6,993 nt of DNA from Clostridiales bacterium. Lineage in GTDB: Bacteria > Bacillota > Clostridia > Christensenellales > Aristaeellaceae. Position numbers and translations under genes: made by a program. Each line of letters begins with the position of its first letter. Within the stretch, counting starts at the first letter, position 1. Below, in pieces: positions 5,776 to 6,993 of the stretch. Below the pieces are notes generated by a model, which saw nothing but the letters and a program-made list of their open reading frames with translations, did no database searches and had not been told where the DNA came from. The stretch lies in the NCBI GenBank assembly GCA_022776785.1, contig JALFHA010000082.1, forward strand, positions 1 to 6,993, given 5' to 3'.

Positions 5776-5870
5776 TGAAAGTCCTTCCGCAAAGCTTCGG
5801 ACTCGACCGCAAAGCAGAGAGACTTGCATCACTTGGTCGGTGATGCAACCGGCATCATGCCGGTTTACTC
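5776..5870 (-). repeat. Structured 95-nt tandem repeat, copy A (overlaps the end of the binding-protein gene)
   Basis: The first copy on the transcribed strand. Its first six bases, GAGTAA, are the last codon and stop of the binding-protein gene. Hairpin 1 is AACCGGC-ATGAT-GCCGGTT and hairpin 2 is GCATCAC-CGACCAA-GTGATGC, both perfect 7-bp stems. Against copy B, the C8-G22 pair of hairpin 1 is T8-A22 there, a two-sided change that keeps the pair. Position 54-64 is C-G here and T-A there. G25-C45 becomes G-T. GGTCG at 63-67 could also pair with the CGACC loop of hairpin 2, but only in this copy. Confidence 0.85.
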
Positions 5871-6665
5871 GCTGAGCGGCTGGGCGGCAACGGCGGCATC
5901 CATGATGGCGTTGCGCTCGTCGTCGCTGATTCCGGCAAGGATCTCGTTGATCTTCTCCTTGAGCTCGCTGCCCTGGCGAATGCCCACGGCGATTTCCGCG
6001 TCCTCGGGCGCGATTTCAAAGCCCTTGCCCGCCTCGAAGGTCACGAACGTGAGGTCGGGGTTGGAGGCGGTGGCGGAGACGGCGCCGGGGCGGTCCGCGA
6101 TATAGCCGTCAATCGCGCCGGAACTGACGGCGACGATCATCGTCGGGAAGGTATCCTGCGCGGGCATCTTCACGACACCGGGGATCTGGTCGATCTCGTC
6201 ATAGTGGAAGGTGCTCATCTGGCCGGTGATCTTCGCGCCGGCGAGGTCGGCAAGGCTCTGCGCCGCAGCGAATTTGCTGTCCTTGCGGACGACGACGCAC
6301 AGCTCGGTGACGTAGTAGGCATCGGTGAAGTCGATGGTGAGCTTGCGCTCCTCGGTCGGGCTCATGCCGGCGATAATCACGTCGATGTTGCCGGAGAGCA
6401 GCGCGGGCGTGAGGCCGTCCCACTCGGTCTTGACGATTTCAAGCTCCATGCCCAGCTTGTCGGCGATGATTTTGGCAATACGCACGTCATAGCCGTCGGC
6501 ATAGCCGCCCGCCGCGATGGCAACGGCGTCCTTGCTCGGCTCGCTCTGCGTCCAGTTGTAGGGCGCATAGTTGCACTCCATACCCACGCGCAGCGTATCC
6601 GCCGCCGCCAGAGAAACCGCGCAGGCGAGCACAAGCGCCAGCGCAAGCGCAATCAGCTTCTTCAT
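5865..6665 (-). CDS. Polar amino-acid ABC transporter substrate-binding protein (SBP family 3)
   Basis: The exported receptor that captures the amino acid and delivers it to the permease. It is 266 residues, normal for family 3. The signal peptide spans residues 1-22, with likely cleavage in LAAA-DTL. C15 (LVLAC) is at best an unusual lipobox. Family blocks are LRVGMECNYAPYNW (25-38), GYDVRIAKIIADKLG (58-72) and WDGLTPALLSGNIDVIIAGMS (82-102). Then come TEERK (104-108) and IDFTDAYY (111-118). R107 lies where family members bind the ligand carboxylate, and D191 in YIADRPGA (188-195) where they bind the amino group. Both are consistent with an amino-acid ligand. The ATG at 6665 gives the signal peptide directly and has GGGGGA upstream; an earlier in-frame ATG at 6695 only adds polar residues and is rejected. 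It is the first gene of the operon. Confidence 0.96.
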   Translation of the reverse strand: MKKLIALALALVLACAVSLAAADTLRVGMECNYAPYNWTQSEPSKDAVAIAAGGYADGYDVRIAKIIADKLGMELEIVKTEWDGLTPALLSGNIDVIIAGMSPTEERKLTIDFTDAYYVTELCVVVRKDSKFAAAQSLADLAGAKITGQMSTFHYDEIDQIPGVVKMPAQDTFPTMIVAVSSGAIDGYIADRPGAVSATASNPDLTFVTFEAGKGFEIAPEDAEIAVGIRQGSELKEKINEILAGISDDERNAIMDAAVAAQPLSE

Positions 6666-6724
6666 GATGAAATCCCCCTTGTATTGTGCAGCCACAGGAT
6701 ACGCGGCCGCGCTCGAATGACGAT

Positions 6725-6753
6725 ATATTACACTCCGCGCCGCGCTGTGTCAA
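6725..6753 (-). promoter_or_regulatory. Promoter of the amino-acid transporter operon
   Basis: On the minus strand a perfect TTGACA (6753-6748) is followed after 17 bases by TAATAT (6730-6725, four of six consensus bases, with the key T, A and final T kept). Transcription would start near 6718, about 53 bases before the ATG. An A-rich stretch lies upstream. Confidence 0.82.
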
Positions 6754-6755
6754 TC

Positions 6756-6789
6756 AAAATACAAATCTTTTTGTTTGTTTTTGTATTTT
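6756..6789. repeat. AT-rich inverted repeat next to the operon promoter
   Basis: AAAATACAAA (6756-6765) and TTTGTATTTT (6780-6789) are perfect 10-base inverted arms separated by 14 bases, with arm centres 24 bases apart. The repeat begins two bases upstream of the -35 of the operon. The position fits an activator or repressor site. It does not match a CodY or ArgR box well enough to name a regulator. Confidence 0.6.
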
Positions 6790-6858
6790 CTACAACGCAG
6801 AGAGGGATCATGCTTCTCTTTGCGCTGCCATTTCTGCCAACCCCTGACGGGAATTGGG

Positions 6859-6895
6859 AAAAAGCCAAAGCGCGGCCCTTGAAGCCTGCGCTTTG
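6859..6895 (-). terminator. Terminator-like hairpin facing leftwards, parent transcript unknown
   Basis: On the minus strand CAAAGCGC (6895-6888), a bulged A, GGC, a 7-base loop, GCC and GCGCTTTG (6873-6866) form a stem of 11 pairs with one bulge. GC and then TTTTT (6863-6859) follow. This is a good intrinsic terminator shape, but no minus-strand gene is visible to its right before the window ends. Confidence 0.55.
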
Positions 6896-6919
6896 CTAGT
6901 GATTTGTTGAATCTAAATC

Positions 6920-6948
6920 TTGTATAAACCAGAAGATTGTGCTATAGT
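6920..6948 (+). promoter_or_regulatory. Extended -10 promoter of the plus-strand gene at the right edge
   Basis: TATAGT (6943-6948, five of six consensus bases) is preceded directly by TGC, an extended -10 like that of rplS. A weak TTGTAT (6920-6925) lies 17 bases upstream. Transcription would start near 6955, about 23 bases before the ATG. Confidence 0.7.
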
Positions 6949-6973
6949 AACCCCAGATGATAATGGGGGGTTA
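6948..6973 (+). repeat. Inverted repeat across the start region of the plus-strand gene
   Basis: TAACCCC (6948-6954) and GGGGTTA (6967-6973) are perfect 7-base inverted arms 12 bases apart. They begin at the last base of the -10, span the expected transcription start and include most of the G-run that serves as ribosome binding site. An operator is more likely than an RNA hairpin, because the left arm lies at or before the expected start of the RNA. Confidence 0.5.
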
Positions 6974-6977
6974 TGAT

Positions 6978-6993
6978 ATGCCATCGTTCAAAT
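6978..6993 (+). CDS. Start of an unidentified plus-strand gene
   Basis: An ATG at 6978 follows GGGGGG (6965-6970) by seven bases, lies below a good promoter, and opens a frame reading MPSFK to the window edge. A second ATG at 6973 is only two bases from the G-run, so it is the poorer start. Five codons do not allow any identification. It is transcribed away from the amino-acid transporter operon. Confidence 0.5.

Larger units (their letters stand above)
6666..6977. other. Divergent intergenic region
   Basis: About 312 bases without a convincing gene. Read leftwards it holds the roughly 53-base 5' leader and promoter of the amino-acid binding-protein gene and an AT-rich inverted repeat. Rightwards lie a terminator-like hairpin, a promoter for the plus-strand gene at the right edge, and a small inverted repeat at its start. 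The AT-rich stretch at 6751-6790 contrasts with the GC-rich genes. A 29-codon plus frame at 6810-6899 is not supported as a gene. Confidence 0.8.

Noticed and set aside
5681..5870. CRISPR array or tRNA in the 95-nt repeats
   Set aside because: There are only two copies, with no unique spacers between short repeats. GGTCGAGTCC in copy A resembles a tRNA T-arm but lacks one T, no acceptor or anticodon arms are present, and copy B alters it.
6810..6899. 29-codon plus-strand frame between the divergent promoters
   Set aside because: AGAGGG is only about three bases from the ATG, the frame runs through the terminator-like hairpin, and the peptide shows no membrane or toxin character.

Overview
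The window looks like a moderately high-GC chromosomal segment of a Bacillota (Clostridia-like) bacterium. The grounds are the block rplS-rbgA-rnhB-yraN, a typical Bacillota arrangement, and strong GGAGG-type ribosome binding sites before almost every gene. Promoters are of the sigma-A kind and terminators are simple hairpin-plus-T. The species cannot be named from the sequence alone. Almost all genes lie on the minus strand, so transcription runs from high to low coordinates.

Right edge (6666-6993): a divergent intergenic region. It holds the minus-strand promoter of an amino-acid transporter, an AT-rich inverted repeat touching that promoter, and a terminator-like hairpin with no visible parent gene. 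A plus-strand extended -10 promoter follows, with the first few codons of a plus-strand gene that leaves the window.

Centre right (4006-6665): a complete polar amino-acid ABC importer operon in the order binding protein, permease, ATPase, closed by a strong terminator at 4006-4032. The 266-base gap between binding protein and permease holds the most unusual structure seen: two tandem 95-nt copies of a multi-hairpin element, followed by a GC-rich hairpin. The two copies differ at two paired positions by compensating changes, which suggests folding as RNA.

Centre (2743-3966): a single gene for a second, unrelated secreted solute-binding protein with no transporter partners in view. Its start region carries an inverted repeat that overlaps both a candidate -10 and the ribosome binding site.

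Left (1-2681): a ribosome and nucleic-acid housekeeping unit. A strong extended -10 promoter drives rplS (ribosomal protein L19). A terminator follows rplS, then rbgA (50S assembly GTPase), rnhB (RNase HII), yraN (UPF0102) and the start of an unrecognised membrane-anchored or secreted protein. The genes from rbgA on are tightly packed, with an ATGA overlap between rbgA and rnhB.

I see no CRISPR array, insertion sequence, tRNA, rRNA, phage gene or defence system. The window is mostly ordinary core and transport genes; its novelty lies in the non-coding RNA or operator-like structures.
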